From Thalassospira profundimaris WP0211 (GTDB taxonomy: Bacteria; Pseudomonadota; Alphaproteobacteria; Rhodospirillales; Thalassospiraceae): a stretch of DNA of 64,000 bases. This document shows positions 8,289 to 17,400 of the stretch, piece after piece. The number at the start of each line of letters is the position of its first letter. Position 1 is the first letter of the stretch. The position numbers and the translations under genes were made by a program. The notes under the pieces are model-generated. The model made no database searches and had not been told where the DNA came from. It was given only the letters and a program-made list of their open reading frames with translations. The stretch lies in contig NZ_AMRN01000002.1 in NCBI RefSeq assembly GCF_000300275.1, forward strand, positions 310,001 to 374,000, given 5' to 3'.

Positions 8289-9185
8289 TCACTCAGCTGC
8301 GACAGCCGTATTTTCACCGCGTACCAGCGCCATATAGTCTTCCATCATGGTCTTGCAGACCTGACCCGGGGTGAAGGTATATTGCCCGATTTCCGCCACT
8401 GGCGTGACTTCGGCGGCAGTACCCGTCAGGAAGCATTCTTCAAAGCCTTCCATTTCCTCAGGCATGATCGCGCGTTCAATCACTTCATAGCCGCGCGCCT
8501 TGGCAAGGCCAATCACGGTACGGCGGGTAATGCCATCAAGGAAACAATCAGGCTTCGGCGTATGGATCTGACCATCCTTGATAAAGAACACGTTGGCACC
8601 GGTCGCCTCGGCAACCTGACCACGGTAATCAAGCATCAGGGCATCGGCATAGCCTTTGCGCTCTGCCTCGTGTTTGGACAGGGTGCAGATCATGTAAAGA
8701 CCGGCCGCCTTGGCATTGGTCGGTGCAGTGTTCGGGGCCGGGCGGGCCCATTTCGACAGATCAAGACGAATGCCCTTAAGGCGTTCTTCCGGCTTGAAAT
8801 AGCTTGGCCATTCCCAGCAGGCGATGGCGACATTGATGCGCGTGGTCTGGGCCGAAACGCCCATCATTTCGCTACCGCGCCAGGCAATACGACGGATATA
8901 GCCATCGGTAATGTCGTTCGCAGCCAGCGTTTCGATGACGGCATCATCGAGTTCCGCGGCGCTGTAGGGGATTTTCATGTCGAGGATTTCGCCGGACTTG
9001 ATCAGGCGTTCACCATGCTCGGCCAGCTTGAAGACCTTGCCGTTATAGGAACGTTCCCCCTCAAAAACCGCACTCCCGTAATGGACAGCGTGGCTCAGCA
9101 CATGCAAAGTGCTTTCACGCCATGGTTTAAGTTCACCATTATACCAGATATAACCATCACGGTTATCAAAGGTCGGAGCTGTCAT
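8289..9185 (-). CDS. ilvE: branched-chain amino acid aminotransferase
   Basis: A 298-residue fold-type IV PLP aminotransferase. It catalyses the last step of leucine, isoleucine and valine synthesis and the first step of their breakdown, using 2-oxoglutarate/glutamate. The PLP lysine is K159 in the NAKAAGLYM context. The N-terminal HYGSAVFEGERSY segment and the VAEATGANVFFIKDG loop are typical of IlvE. Length is normal. It is divergent from a MarR regulator, a gene pair commonly seen in alphaproteobacteria, and the 113-bp intergenic region carries a small dyad. The gene ends in its own terminator. Confidence 0.95.
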   Translation of the reverse strand: MTAPTFDNRDGYIWYNGELKPWRESTLHVLSHAVHYGSAVFEGERSYNGKVFKLAEHGERLIKSGEILDMKIPYSAAELDDAVIETLAANDITDGYIRRIAWRGSEMMGVSAQTTRINVAIACWEWPSYFKPEERLKGIRLDLSKWARPAPNTAPTNAKAAGLYMICTLSKHEAERKGYADALMLDYRGQVAEATGANVFFIKDGQIHTPKPDCFLDGITRRTVIGLAKARGYEVIERAIMPEEMEGFEECFLTGTAAEVTPVAEIGQYTFTPGQVCKTMMEDYMALVRGENTAVAAE

Positions 9186-9269
9186 TTGCCAAATTCCATT
9201 TCAAGAACGTTCCTGGACGTAACTTTATGTCCTTATTTGTCTGGTCGGGGTAACATTCATAGATTAATG

Positions 9270-9286
9270 TGTCAATATAACTGACA
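9270..9286. promoter_or_regulatory. dyad between ilvE and marR, candidate MarR operator
   Basis: TGTCA-N7-TGACA lies 12 bases before the MarR start, in the shared ilvE/MarR promoter region. Placement suggests autoregulation; no experimental consensus is known to me for this protein. Confidence 0.4.
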
Positions 9287-9298
9287 TAACGGATAAGC

Positions 9299-9814
9299 AT
9301 GGCAGATATCTCTACACGCAAGGTCAACCCTCTTTTCCTGAGGGAAGAAGAGCTTAGGCAAGGCATTGAATTGCTGTTCTATGCCTATCGTGATTTCACC
9401 GAAGTTGCGGACCAGATGCTTGCGCAATATAATTTTGGTCGCGCCCACCATCGGGTCATCTATTTCGTCAGCCGAAACCCCGGTATTACGGTCAGTGACC
9501 TGTTGTCGATTCTCAAGATCACCAAGCAGTCCTTGTCGCGCGTGCTGGGTCAATTGGTGCGCGAAGGTTTCATCGAACAAAAGACTGGTGTGCAGGACCG
9601 GCGCCAGCGTTTGCTGACCCTGACTGAAAAGGGCGAGGCGCTTGAGCGCGAACTGACCGAACAGCAACGTGCCCTGATTGCGGCAGCCTATCGCGAGGCC
9701 GGGGCAGAATCGGTCGAGGGGTTCCGCAAGGTCATGATGGGCATGATGGATGAAAAGGACCGCAAGCGGTTCGAGGATGATGGCCCGGGTGGTCTGCGCC
9801 GTCGTGCAGGGTGA
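9299..9814 (+). CDS. MarR-family regulator (PetP-like)
   Basis: A 171-residue winged-helix MarR-family protein. The DNA-binding region is at about residues 60-120: recognition helix SILKITKQSLSRVL, wing around DRRQRLLTLTEKG. It precedes an OmpR-type response regulator by 104 bp. This order, MarR then response regulator, matches the petP-petR pair described in Rhodobacter capsulatus, where both are needed for cytochrome bc1 synthesis. Transfer of that function to this organism is inference. It probably acts as a dimer on the dyad upstream of its own start. Confidence 0.85.
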   Translation: MADISTRKVNPLFLREEELRQGIELLFYAYRDFTEVADQMLAQYNFGRAHHRVIYFVSRNPGITVSDLLSILKITKQSLSRVLGQLVREGFIEQKTGVQDRRQRLLTLTEKGEALERELTEQQRALIAAAYREAGAESVEGFRKVMMGMMDEKDRKRFEDDGPGGLRRRAG

Positions 9815-9918
9815 GGCGGGTATCAGATCCGTCATAATTTTGACGTCGTCATGCTTACGCTTTTGAAAGACTTTGCAGCCAAATTGTTCTCCAGCGATCC
9901 TGAACCCAGGGAAATCCG

Positions 9919-10647
9919 ATGACCGGTGCTGATCAGCCACATGTTCTTGTGGTCGATGATGATAACCGTTTGCGTGACCTTCTTACCCGTTATCTGGGCG
10001 AGAACGGTTTTAACGTATCTGCGGCGCGAGATGCTGCAACTGCGCGTGCCAGCCTTGCGGGATTGCAGTTTGATCTGATCGTTCTTGACGTTCTGATGCC
10101 CGGCGAAAAGGGCGTTGATCTGGCGCGCAGCCTGCGCGAAGGCGGATCAAAAGTTCCGATCCTTCTGCTTACCGCACTGTCGGAGACAGAAGACCGCATC
10201 GCAGGTCTTGAAGCCGGGGTGGATGACTATCTGGCCAAACCGTTTGAGCCGCGCGAGCTGGTTCTTCGCATTGAGGCGATCCTGCGGCGCTATGGCGAGC
10301 TGCCCGAACCGGAAATCTCAGGATCGCCAGACCCATCCGACAATACGGCATCCTTTGGCGCGTTCCGGTTTGATATGACACGCATGATCCTGCACCGCGG
10401 GGAGGAGCATATCTATCTGACGACGGCGGAGCAGGCCTTGCTGACAGCGCTGGTGAAGCGGCGCGGCCAGACCACATCGCGCGAGCAACTTCAGGGGATG
10501 ATCAGCGGCAATGCCATTGATCCTAGCGTGTCGCGCAGCATTGATGTGCAGGTCACCCGCCTGCGGCGCAAATTCGAAGAAGACCCCAAGCAACCAAGAT
10601 ACTTGCAGACAGTACGTGGTCAGGGCTATGTCCTGTATACGGACTGA
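9919..10647 (+). CDS. OmpR-family response regulator (PetR-like)
   Basis: A 242-residue two-domain response regulator. The receiver domain is at about 8-120, with acidic pair D13/D14, phospho-acceptor D57 (LIVLDVLMPG) and switch Lys in DYLAKPFEP. A winged-helix DNA-binding domain follows at about 140-240 (SRSIDVQVTRLRRKFEEDP). It sits between a MarR regulator and an EnvZ-like kinase, 49 bp before the latter, so the two form a two-component system. The PetR assignment rests on its neighbourhood; the kinase partner and target genes are not shown by sequence. Confidence 0.9.
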   Translation: MTGADQPHVLVVDDDNRLRDLLTRYLGENGFNVSAARDAATARASLAGLQFDLIVLDVLMPGEKGVDLARSLREGGSKVPILLLTALSETEDRIAGLEAGVDDYLAKPFEPRELVLRIEAILRRYGELPEPEISGSPDPSDNTASFGAFRFDMTRMILHRGEEHIYLTTAEQALLTALVKRRGQTTSREQLQGMISGNAIDPSVSRSIDVQVTRLRRKFEEDPKQPRYLQTVRGQGYVLYTD

Positions 10648-10696
10648 CCATCATTGCAAAACGGACCGACCATGAAAACCGACAGGGACAAGCATC

Positions 10697-12031
10697 GTGG
10701 GTAGCGAACAGAACGGACGGATCAAATCACTGATGCCGACGGGGCTTTTGGGCCGGTCGCTTCTGATCCTGATGACGCCGATGCTGCTGTTGCAGATCGT
10801 CACCGTGCTGATCTTCTTTGAACGGCACTGGGACACGGTTGCCCGCCAACTCAGCCGCGGTCTTGCCGGGGATGTTGTTTTCGTGATCGACTATCTGGGC
10901 CAATATCCTGATCCGGACCATTACGAGTGGATTCAGAACACGGCACGCGCACGCATGGAGCTCGACCTGTTTTTCGAGCGTGACGCGATCCTTGAGCGCC
11001 AGATAACCGAGCCTCCACTGGGCCTTGTGTCCGAGGAATTGTATATCGCCCTGGATGAACGCCTGCAGCGGCCGTTCTTCTTTGACCTTGATCTTGATGA
11101 TCGCAGACTTGAAATCCGCGTCCAGTTGAAAGATGGCGTGATGTCGATCATCGCCCCGCGCAAGCGCCTGTATAACTCGACCACCTACATCTTCTTTATG
11201 TGGATCGCAGGATCGGCATTGATCCTGTATGGGGTGGCGGTGATCTTCATGCGCAATCAGGTGCGCCCGATCCGACGTCTGGCCAAGGCCGCCGATCAAT
11301 TCGGGCGCGGGGTTGATGTTGATAACTTCAAGCCCGAAGGAGCGGCCGAGGTGCGTATGGCGGCGACGTCGTTTATGTCGATGCGTGATCGTATTGGACG
11401 TCATCTGTCGCAACGAACAGCCCTGCTTGCCGGGGTGTCGCATGATTTGCGCACGCCCTTAACCCGCATGAAGCTTGAACTGGCCATGCAGCAAAGCTCG
11501 CCCGGTGTTGATGCGCTGAAACAGGATGTCATAGATATGGAGCGTATGGTCGATGCCTATCTGGCCTTTGCGCGCGGGGAAGAGGGCGAAAAGGCGGTTC
11601 TGACCGATATTGGCAAGCTTCTGACCGATCAGGTTGGCGAAGCACTACGCGATGGGCAGCAGATTGATCTTCATATCGAGGACAGCCTTGAGATGGAGCT
11701 GCGTCCGCAATCGATGAAGCGTTGTATTGCAAACATCATGTCCAATGCCGGGCGGTATGCGACAAACCTGTCGGTGCGTGCAGGGCGTCGGGGGCAGGAT
11801 TACGAGATTGTCTTTGACGATGACGGTCCGGGTATCCCGGCAGATAAACGCGAAGAGGTGTTCAAGCCGTTTTACCGTCTTGAAGAGTCGCGCAATCAGG
11901 CGACGGGCGGGGTTGGCCTTGGTATGACGATTGCGCGGGATTCAGCGCGCGGCCACGGCGGTGAGGTTCTGCTTGAAGATGCGCCGGGCGGTGGGCTTCG
12001 TGTGCGTCTGGTGTTGCCGATTGGGCACTAA
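10697..12031 (+). CDS. EnvZ-like sensor histidine kinase
   Basis: A 444-residue membrane kinase starting at GTG. Membrane helices are at about 18-42 and 164-186, with a periplasmic region of about 120 residues between them, then a HAMP linker (VRPIRRLAKAADQFG). The dimerisation box SHDLRTPLTRMKLEL carries H249. The ATP-binding domain has an N-box (CIANIMSNAGRYA), DDGPGIP and GVGLGMTIARD. It is the probable partner of the preceding regulator. A bidirectional terminator follows. The stimulus is unknown. Confidence 0.92.
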   Translation: MGSEQNGRIKSLMPTGLLGRSLLILMTPMLLLQIVTVLIFFERHWDTVARQLSRGLAGDVVFVIDYLGQYPDPDHYEWIQNTARARMELDLFFERDAILERQITEPPLGLVSEELYIALDERLQRPFFFDLDLDDRRLEIRVQLKDGVMSIIAPRKRLYNSTTYIFFMWIAGSALILYGVAVIFMRNQVRPIRRLAKAADQFGRGVDVDNFKPEGAAEVRMAATSFMSMRDRIGRHLSQRTALLAGVSHDLRTPLTRMKLELAMQQSSPGVDALKQDVIDMERMVDAYLAFARGEEGEKAVLTDIGKLLTDQVGEALRDGQQIDLHIEDSLEMELRPQSMKRCIANIMSNAGRYATNLSVRAGRRGQDYEIVFDDDGPGIPADKREEVFKPFYRLEESRNQATGGVGLGMTIARDSARGHGGEVLLEDAPGGGLRVRLVLPIGH

Positions 12032-12050
12032 TGGCTCGGACATCAAATTG

Positions 12051-12079
12051 AAAAAGCCCCGCGATATGCGGGGCTTTTT
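12051..12079. terminator. bidirectional terminator
   Basis: AAAAAGCCCCGC (12051-12062) pairs with GCGGGGCTTTTT (12068-12079), serving the kinase on the plus strand and the nitroreductase on the minus strand. Confidence 0.9.
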
Positions 12080-12100
12080 GTTTGCGCATATTTGGCGCGA

Positions 12101-12796
12101 TTAGAAGAACGTTGCGATTTCCGAGAGGTCTTTCTTCTCGGTCGCGTGGGCCGGGATGGTGGCATCGGCCGCCGGATAGCCGGTGACCAGTAGGATGTAG
12201 GGCTTGTTGTGATCCGGACGGCCACAGATATCGGTCAGGAAGCTCATCGGGTTTGGCGTGTGGGTGAGGGTGGCAAGGCCAGCGCGGTGCAGGGCGGCAA
12301 TCAGGAAGCCTGTGGCGATCGAGACTGATTCCGGTACGTAATAGTTTTTGCGCAGTTTGCCGTCGGCAGATGTGCTTTTGCGTTCGCCAAAAATGCAGAT
12401 CAGCCAGGGGGCAGTTTCCAGAAACGGTTTGGCGTCATCTGTGCCCAGTGGTTTGAGGGCATCGAGCCATTCTTCGCCAGCACGGCCTTCGTAGAACGCG
12501 CGTTCTTCTTCCTCTGCCGCCTGACGGATTTTGCGTTTCATCGCCGGATCGCCAATCACCGAGAAATGCCACGGTTGATGGTTCGCCCCGTTTGGTGCGG
12601 TGCCGGCGGCACGGATGCAGGTTTCAATAATGTCGCGCGGCACGGGGCGGTCAGAGAAATCGCGGACGGTATGGCGGGTTTTGATGTCGTCATAGAAGCC
12701 CTTGGCGCGTGCGCGCATTTCTTCCACGTCATATTCGCGATAGTCGGGCAGTGGAATGGGAATGAAGTCTGTGGTCAGAGGCTTGTTCGACGACAT
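12101..12796 (-). CDS. nitroreductase-family flavoprotein (iodotyrosine deiodinase-like subgroup)
   Basis: A 231-residue FMN-dependent nitroreductase-fold protein. FMN-binding residues lie in [14 protein letters not shown] (near residue 40) and [18 protein letters not shown], with a C-terminal LVTGYP segment. The sequence is closest to the iodotyrosine deiodinase / BluB-like side of the family rather than NfsB. The substrate is unknown. ATG at 12796 is chosen because CAGGAAG sits correctly before it; the longer frame from 12868 lacks one. It is a single gene sharing a terminator with the kinase. Confidence 0.82.
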   Translation of the reverse strand: MSSNKPLTTDFIPIPLPDYREYDVEEMRARAKGFYDDIKTRHTVRDFSDRPVPRDIIETCIRAAGTAPNGANHQPWHFSVIGDPAMKRKIRQAAEEEERAFYEGRAGEEWLDALKPLGTDDAKPFLETAPWLICIFGERKSTSADGKLRKNYYVPESVSIATGFLIAALHRAGLATLTHTPNPMSFLTDICGRPDHNKPYILLVTGYPAADATIPAHATEKKDLSEIATFF

Positions 12797-13016
12797 GGCG
12801 CTTCCTGATTGTTTTTGTTTATGGGTAAGCCCGATCTTATGAAGCGTTGATCTGCGCGACAAGGCCAAACGCCGTCACGCACACAGACGTGAAAGACAAA
12901 CGATTACCAACCAACATCGCCCGCATTCATTGCGATGTGTCATTGCATGAAGTGGCAGGCGGGCTTATCAAATCGCACAGAGATCAATTGGCGTAAAACC
13001 AATTCGTTCCAGCGGC

Positions 13017-13076
13017 GGGGGGGGGGCGCAAAAGGGTATTTCACACTAAATATACATAAAATTATGTAATTCACAC
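13017..13076. promoter_or_regulatory. upstream region of fpr: G10 tract, dyad and paired direct repeats
   Basis: The 434-bp gap before fpr contains a run of ten G (13017-13026). It also holds a dyad, TACATAA-AA-TTATGTA (13053-13068), centred between two TTCACAC repeats placed exactly 30 bp apart (13040 and 13070). The arrangement looks like a regulator-binding site. The rest of the gap (12797-13016, 13077-13230) shows nothing I can name. Confidence 0.45.
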
Positions 13077-13230
13077 AAAATGACAATAAATTTTGATTGT
13101 TTGCTTGCGATATACGCTTGATTGATGTTAAATCGCGGCAACTTGGCATGGAATGCGTGCCGGGATATATACTCCGTGTTTCCCGCCACGGTTCCACACT
13201 CAGACAGACGAAACGGATTGATGTAGCGTT

Positions 13231-14007
13231 ATGGCCAGCAATTTAAACGAAGAAACCGTCACCTATGTCCACCACTGGACTGACACCCTCTTCACGTTCA
13301 AGACCACCCGTGATCCGGGCTTCCGATTCATCAATGGTCAGTTCGCCATGATCGGCCTCGAAGTTGAAGGCAAGCCGCTTTTGCGCGCCTATTCGATGGT
13401 CAGTGCGAATTATGATGAAGAGCTTGAATTCTTCTCGATCAAGGTGCCGAACGGTCCGTTGACTTCGCGTTTGCAGCACATCAAGGTTGGCGACAAAATC
13501 CTGGTCGGGCGCAAACCGACCGGAACCCTGATCCACGACAACCTTTTGCCGGGCAAGAACCTGTGGCTGCTGTCGACTGGTACGGGCCTTGCGCCGTTCA
13601 TGAGTGTGATCCGCGATTACGAGACCTATGAGCGCTATGACAAGGTGATCCTTGTGCATGGGTGCCGCGAAGTGCGCGAACTGGCCTATCAGGAATTCAT
13701 TCACAGCGAACTGCCGAACAACGAATTCTTTGGTGAAGATGTTCAGAACAAGCTTCTGTATTATCCGACCGTGACCCGTGAAGAGTTCAAGCATCAGGGC
13801 CGTATCACCGAACTGATGGCATCAGGCAAGCTTTATGAAGACCTTGGTCTGGAAAAGCCGACCCTTGAAAACGATCGCTTCATGCTGTGTGGTAACCCCG
13901 AGATGATTGCCGATACCCGCAAGATGCTTCTTGAGTGGGGAGGCAAGGAAGGCAACATGAACGAGCCGGGCCACTTCGTGATCGAAAAGGCGTTTGTCGA
14001 GAAATAA
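13231..14007 (+). CDS. fpr: ferredoxin--NADP reductase
   Basis: A 258-residue bacterial-type ferredoxin/flavodoxin-NADP+ reductase that moves electrons between NADPH and ferredoxin or flavodoxin. The FAD motif RAYSMVSA is at about residues 52-59, and the NADP-binding motif GTGLAPFMSVIRD at about 115. The C-terminus FVEK fits the subclass I bacterial enzymes of this length. In related bacteria it is induced by oxidative stress. The nitroreductase next door is divergent, with a long gap carrying a dyad. A strong terminator follows. Confidence 0.93.
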   Translation: MASNLNEETVTYVHHWTDTLFTFKTTRDPGFRFINGQFAMIGLEVEGKPLLRAYSMVSANYDEELEFFSIKVPNGPLTSRLQHIKVGDKILVGRKPTGTLIHDNLLPGKNLWLLSTGTGLAPFMSVIRDYETYERYDKVILVHGCREVRELAYQEFIHSELPNNEFFGEDVQNKLLYYPTVTREEFKHQGRITELMASGKLYEDLGLEKPTLENDRFMLCGNPEMIADTRKMLLEWGGKEGNMNEPGHFVIEKAFVEK

Positions 14008-14038
14008 ACATCCAGCCACATTTTGGCCGAAAGATCAG

Positions 14039-14065
14039 AAGGCAGCATCCGTCGGGTGCTGCCTT
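14039..14065 (+). terminator. rho-independent terminator of fpr
   Basis: AAGGCAGCA (14039-14047) pairs with TGCTGCCTT (14057-14065), followed by TTTG. Confidence 0.85.
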
Positions 14066-14119
14066 TTTGCTTGGGCGAAATCCGGGATTTATACTGGGTT
14101 GTATACGTAGGTATATATG

Positions 14120-14136
14120 CCTCCCCAAATGGGGAT
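14120..14136. promoter_or_regulatory. shared dyad motif upstream of the first PAS sensor
   Basis: CCTCCCCAAATGGGGAT, containing TCCCCA-AA-TGGGGA, is identical over 17 bases to 15850-15866 in front of the paralogous gene. It lies 94 bp before the start codon. TATAT-rich sequence precedes both copies. Confidence 0.6.
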
Positions 14137-14230
14137 GTTTGCTTGGTCGGGAGTTGGATAGTTTGGGGTCATGAAGCGTCAGGTTTGGAAACTTGTTAAA
14201 TGTCCTGATGCAGTGTGAAAGGAAACGAAG

Positions 14231-15721
14231 ATGGGCTTTTTCAACTTTTTCAAACAATCCGGTTCCCAGACTGCAGCCATGACTCTGGATGCGCTGGGTA
14301 AATCGCTTGCGGTTATCGAATTTGATCTGCAGGGCAATGTTTTGCGCGCCAACAAGAACTTTCTGGATGTCCTGGGATATGAACTTTCCGAGATTGTCGG
14401 AAAGCATCACGCAATGTTTGTGCCCGAAGAAATTCGTCGCAGTGCAGATTATGAGGTCTTTTGGTCCGATTTACGCAAGGGCGTATTTAAAAGTGCTGCG
14501 TTCCCGCGCATTACCAAGACCGGTCAGCGGATCTGGATTGAGGCCACCTATAACCCGGTGTTCGATAGCAAAGGCAACATAATCAAGATCGTAAAATTTG
14601 CCTCGGACATTACCAAGCGTCAGGAAGCCATGGCCGACTTCGAAGGCAAGGTGAATGCGATTAGCCGCAGCCAGGCCGTGATCGAATTTGACCTGAATGG
14701 CAAAATCCTTGATGCGAATGACAATTTCCTCAATGCGATGGGATATGAGCTCTCCGAGATTGTTGGCAAGCATCACCGCATGTTTGCTGATCCGGCCTAT
14801 GCGAAGAGTGAGGAATATGCTGAATTTTGGCGCGATCTGGGACGGGGGAATTTCAATTCTGGTCAGTTCAAGCGCTTTGCCAAGGGTGGAAAGGAAGTCT
14901 GGATCGAAGCATCTTATAACCCGATCTTTGATGCCAACGGCGTGCCCTACAAGGTTGTGAAATATGCGAGCGACATCACCGATCAAATCAAGCTTCTGAC
15001 GGATCTCAAACTGATGATCGACACCAACTTTGGTGAAATTGACCAGAGCTTGAGCGAGCTTGATCAGCGTTCCACGGTTGCCTATTCGAGCTGTGAGGAA
15101 ACGTCGTCCAATGTGCAGGCTGTTGCGGCCGGTGCCGAACAGCTTGCCGCCTCGATTTCCGAGATTTCGCGCAGCATGGCCGAAGCACGGTCGTCGACCG
15201 ATCAGGTGTTTGAAAAATCCATCGCCGCTGGCGCATCGACCGAGAAAATGAATGAGGTGGTTTCTGCAATGAGCAGCATCATTGATGTCATTCAGGGAAT
15301 TGCAGGGCAGATCAACCTTCTGGCGCTTAATGCTACGATTGAATCGGCCCGTGCTGGTGAGGCCGGCAAGGGGTTCGCGGTTGTTGCGACCGAGGTCAAA
15401 AACCTGGCCAATCAGGTCGCCAAGGCAACTGAGCAGATTACCTCGGAAATCGAAGGCGTTCAGGACATTGCTGGCGAAGTTTCCGACGTGCTGGGATCAA
15501 TCCGTAGTGAAGTCGAAGGTGTTCTTAACAATGTGACGACGATTTCGTCTGCGGTTGAAGAGCAGAGTGCGGTGACCCAAGAGGTATCAAGTAACATGCA
15601 AAGCATGGCAAACTCTGTCGAACAGTTCGCAAGCAGCGTAAACTTTATCCGTGATGCATCGTCGATGGTTCTGGGTAATGTTGGTCGGACCCGAGAAGCT
15701 GCATTGGTTCTGGCGCGCTAA
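14231..15721 (+). CDS. cytoplasmic PAS-PAS chemoreceptor (methyl-accepting chemotaxis protein)
   Basis: A 496-residue soluble chemoreceptor with no membrane helix. PAS 1 is at about residues 20-130 and PAS 2 at about 142-255; the two are similar to each other ([11 protein letters not shown] occurs in both). The MCP signalling domain is at about 270-490. Its hairpin tip is intact ([20 protein letters not shown] at about 359-378, then [14 protein letters not shown]), so it should bind CheA and CheW. The PAS domains may bind haem or FAD and sense oxygen or redox state, but no diagnostic residue settles that. It ends [12 protein letters not shown], a tail shared with the paralogue at 15947. AAAGGAAA precedes the ATG. 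Confidence 0.92.
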   Translation: MGFFNFFKQSGSQTAAMTLDALGKSLAVIEFDLQGNVLRANKNFLDVLGYELSEIVGKHHAMFVPEEIRRSADYEVFWSDLRKGVFKSAAFPRITKTGQRIWIEATYNPVFDSKGNIIKIVKFASDITKRQEAMADFEGKVNAISRSQAVIEFDLNGKILDANDNFLNAMGYELSEIVGKHHRMFADPAYAKSEEYAEFWRDLGRGNFNSGQFKRFAKGGKEVWIEASYNPIFDANGVPYKVVKYASDITDQIKLLTDLKLMIDTNFGEIDQSLSELDQRSTVAYSSCEETSSNVQAVAAGAEQLAASISEISRSMAEARSSTDQVFEKSIAAGASTEKMNEVVSAMSSIIDVIQGIAGQINLLALNATIESARAGEAGKGFAVVATEVKNLANQVAKATEQITSEIEGVQDIAGEVSDVLGSIRSEVEGVLNNVTTISSAVEEQSAVTQEVSSNMQSMANSVEQFASSVNFIRDASSMVLGNVGRTREAALVLAR

Positions 15722-15760
15722 GGTCGTCGAGACCAGAACTCAGACCAATTTGAACTGAAG

Positions 15761-15786
15761 AGGCAGGATGCTTTTGCATTCTGCCT
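15761..15786 (+). terminator. rho-independent terminator
   Basis: AGGCAGGATGC (15761-15771) pairs with GCATTCTGCCT (15776-15786), followed by TTTTT. It separates the two PAS sensor genes, so they are transcribed independently. Confidence 0.85.
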
Positions 15787-15849
15787 TTTTTCATACGTTA
15801 GTGCCTTGCCATGAAAATTATACCAATATATATACCGATGTATATTAAC

Positions 15850-15866
15850 CCTCCCCAAATGGGGAT
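15850..15866. promoter_or_regulatory. shared dyad motif upstream of the second PAS sensor
   Basis: The same 17 bases as 14120-14136, including TCCCCA-AA-TGGGGA, 80 bp before the preferred start at 15947. The two genes are probably controlled together. Confidence 0.6.
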
Positions 15867-15946
15867 ATCGTATCAGGCATGGTCAGGCGATAGTCGGTAC
15901 ATCAAATGAACCCGTATTGCGTAGTTGTGATATGCCGGAGTTGTCC

Positions 15947-17299
15947 ATGAATTCACTGACATCCATAACTGTTGAAGCCGCTGATGAGTTCGATGACGTT
16001 TTCGGCATGATTGACGCGTCGTTTTCTGTTGCGGAACTGGACCTGACGGGCAATGTCATCCGTGTAAATGACAATTTCCTTGTCTTGACCGGATATGACG
16101 AAGAAGAGGTTCTGGGCCGTCACCATTCGATGTTTTTGTCGGACGATGTGGTCGAGGCGGCCGAGTACGGTCTGTGCTGGGTTGATTTGCGGGCCGGTAA
16201 ATCCAAAAGTGTCATCTTGCCGTGGATCACAAAGACCGGGGAGCGCAAGTGGGTTGAAGAAACTGTCGGTCCGGTGAAAGATCGCAATGGCAAGGTGATT
16301 CGCATTGTCCGGCTTGGCGTTGAGGTTACCGAGCGTCATGAAAGTTTGGCCGACCTGCAGGGTAAAGTGGACGCGATTGAACATAGCCAGGCGGTCATTG
16401 AGTTTGATGTCGCGGGCAACATCCTGACAGCGAATTACAACTTCCTCGTCGCCATAGGGTACAGCCTGTCGGATGTGGCAGGCAAGCATCACAGCATGTT
16501 TGTTGATCCCGATTATGCCGCGAGCGCCGAGTACCGTGCGTTCTGGCGATCGCTGGCAAAGGGAAAGAACCGCGCCTGCCAGTTCAAGCGTTTTGGCAAG
16601 GACGGTCGCGAGGTGTGGTTTGAAGCAAGCTATAGCCCGGTTTACGGGGCCGACGGAAAAGTGTGCAAGATCGTCAAACTTGCCAGCGATATTACCGAAC
16701 AGGTTACGTCACTGGCTAATTTGAAATCGACACTTGAAACCGGTTTCGACGAAATTGACCAGACCGTCGGCAAGATTGATCAGCGTTACGAGGATATTGC
16801 GGCGTCTTGGCGTCAGGCGCATGCACATCTGGAAGTCAGTGCGATGGTCGCCGGACGTCTTGTCAGCAGTGTGGATGAAACAGCCCAACGTATGACCGAG
16901 CTGCGATCGGTTGCCGATCACGCATTCGATCATGCAATCGAAAGTGACGGGGCGATTGCAGCGATTGAAAAGGCACTTGATGTATTGCGCGACTGCGCAC
17001 GCGATGATCCCGCCATTATTGAGCAGATCGAAGTTTTGGAAGAATGCGTCGGTGAAACGGCACGTGTTTCAACAGCTGTCCGGGGGGATCTAAAAGCGAT
17101 GCTCAGTCGGGTGGCGGTGGTGTCGCTGGCTGTTTCACAGCAAGCTGAAATCACCCATCAGGTCAGCAGCGAGATGTGCGGCGTACAGAGTGCCCTCGAG
17201 ACATCCCAGCTTTCGTTCAATGACATGATCAAGGCGTCGGAAGACATTTCCCTGATTGTTGGCAGAACGCGCGAAGCATCGGGGATTTTGGCACGCTAA
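15947..17299 (+). CDS. PAS-PAS sensor with a chemoreceptor-like domain lacking the signalling tip
   Basis: A 450-residue paralogue of the preceding chemoreceptor. With the start at 15947 (MNSLTSITV) the two proteins line up without gaps through both PAS domains (to about residue 270) and on to about residue 348. After that, about 54 residues of the neighbour, holding the whole hairpin tip with the CheA/CheW-contacting [12 protein letters not shown] region, are replaced by about 8 residues (RDCARDDP). Alignment then resumes to the shared GRTREA...LAR end. It therefore should not activate CheA in the normal way. It may partner with its paralogue or act outside chemotaxis. Upstream in-frame starts at 15917 (TTG) and 15932 are possible. 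Confidence 0.85.
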   Translation: MNSLTSITVEAADEFDDVFGMIDASFSVAELDLTGNVIRVNDNFLVLTGYDEEEVLGRHHSMFLSDDVVEAAEYGLCWVDLRAGKSKSVILPWITKTGERKWVEETVGPVKDRNGKVIRIVRLGVEVTERHESLADLQGKVDAIEHSQAVIEFDVAGNILTANYNFLVAIGYSLSDVAGKHHSMFVDPDYAASAEYRAFWRSLAKGKNRACQFKRFGKDGREVWFEASYSPVYGADGKVCKIVKLASDITEQVTSLANLKSTLETGFDEIDQTVGKIDQRYEDIAASWRQAHAHLEVSAMVAGRLVSSVDETAQRMTELRSVADHAFDHAIESDGAIAAIEKALDVLRDCARDDPAIIEQIEVLEECVGETARVSTAVRGDLKAMLSRVAVVSLAVSQQAEITHQVSSEMCGVQSALETSQLSFNDMIKASEDISLIVGRTREASGILAR

Positions 17300-17326
17300 C
17301 CCTGCCGGGAGCGTGACACGAGCGGG

Positions 17327-17363
17327 AAAAGGGCGGGTATCGCAATAAGATACCTGCCCTTTT
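17327..17363. terminator. bidirectional terminator
   Basis: AAAAGGGCGGGTATC (17327-17341) pairs with GATACCTGCCCTTTT (17349-17363) between convergent genes. Confidence 0.88.
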
Positions 17364-17400
17364 CTTTTGTAGTTGGCGCTTTTGGGGTGGGGCTGCCGGG

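Noticed and set aside
8259-9284. 341-residue plus-strand open frame
   Set aside because: Antisense to ilvE, which carries the PLP lysine and family motifs.
12940-13197. 85-residue minus-strand frame in the fpr upstream region
   Set aside because: Overlaps the G10 tract and the AT-rich dyad; no ribosome site or family resemblance.
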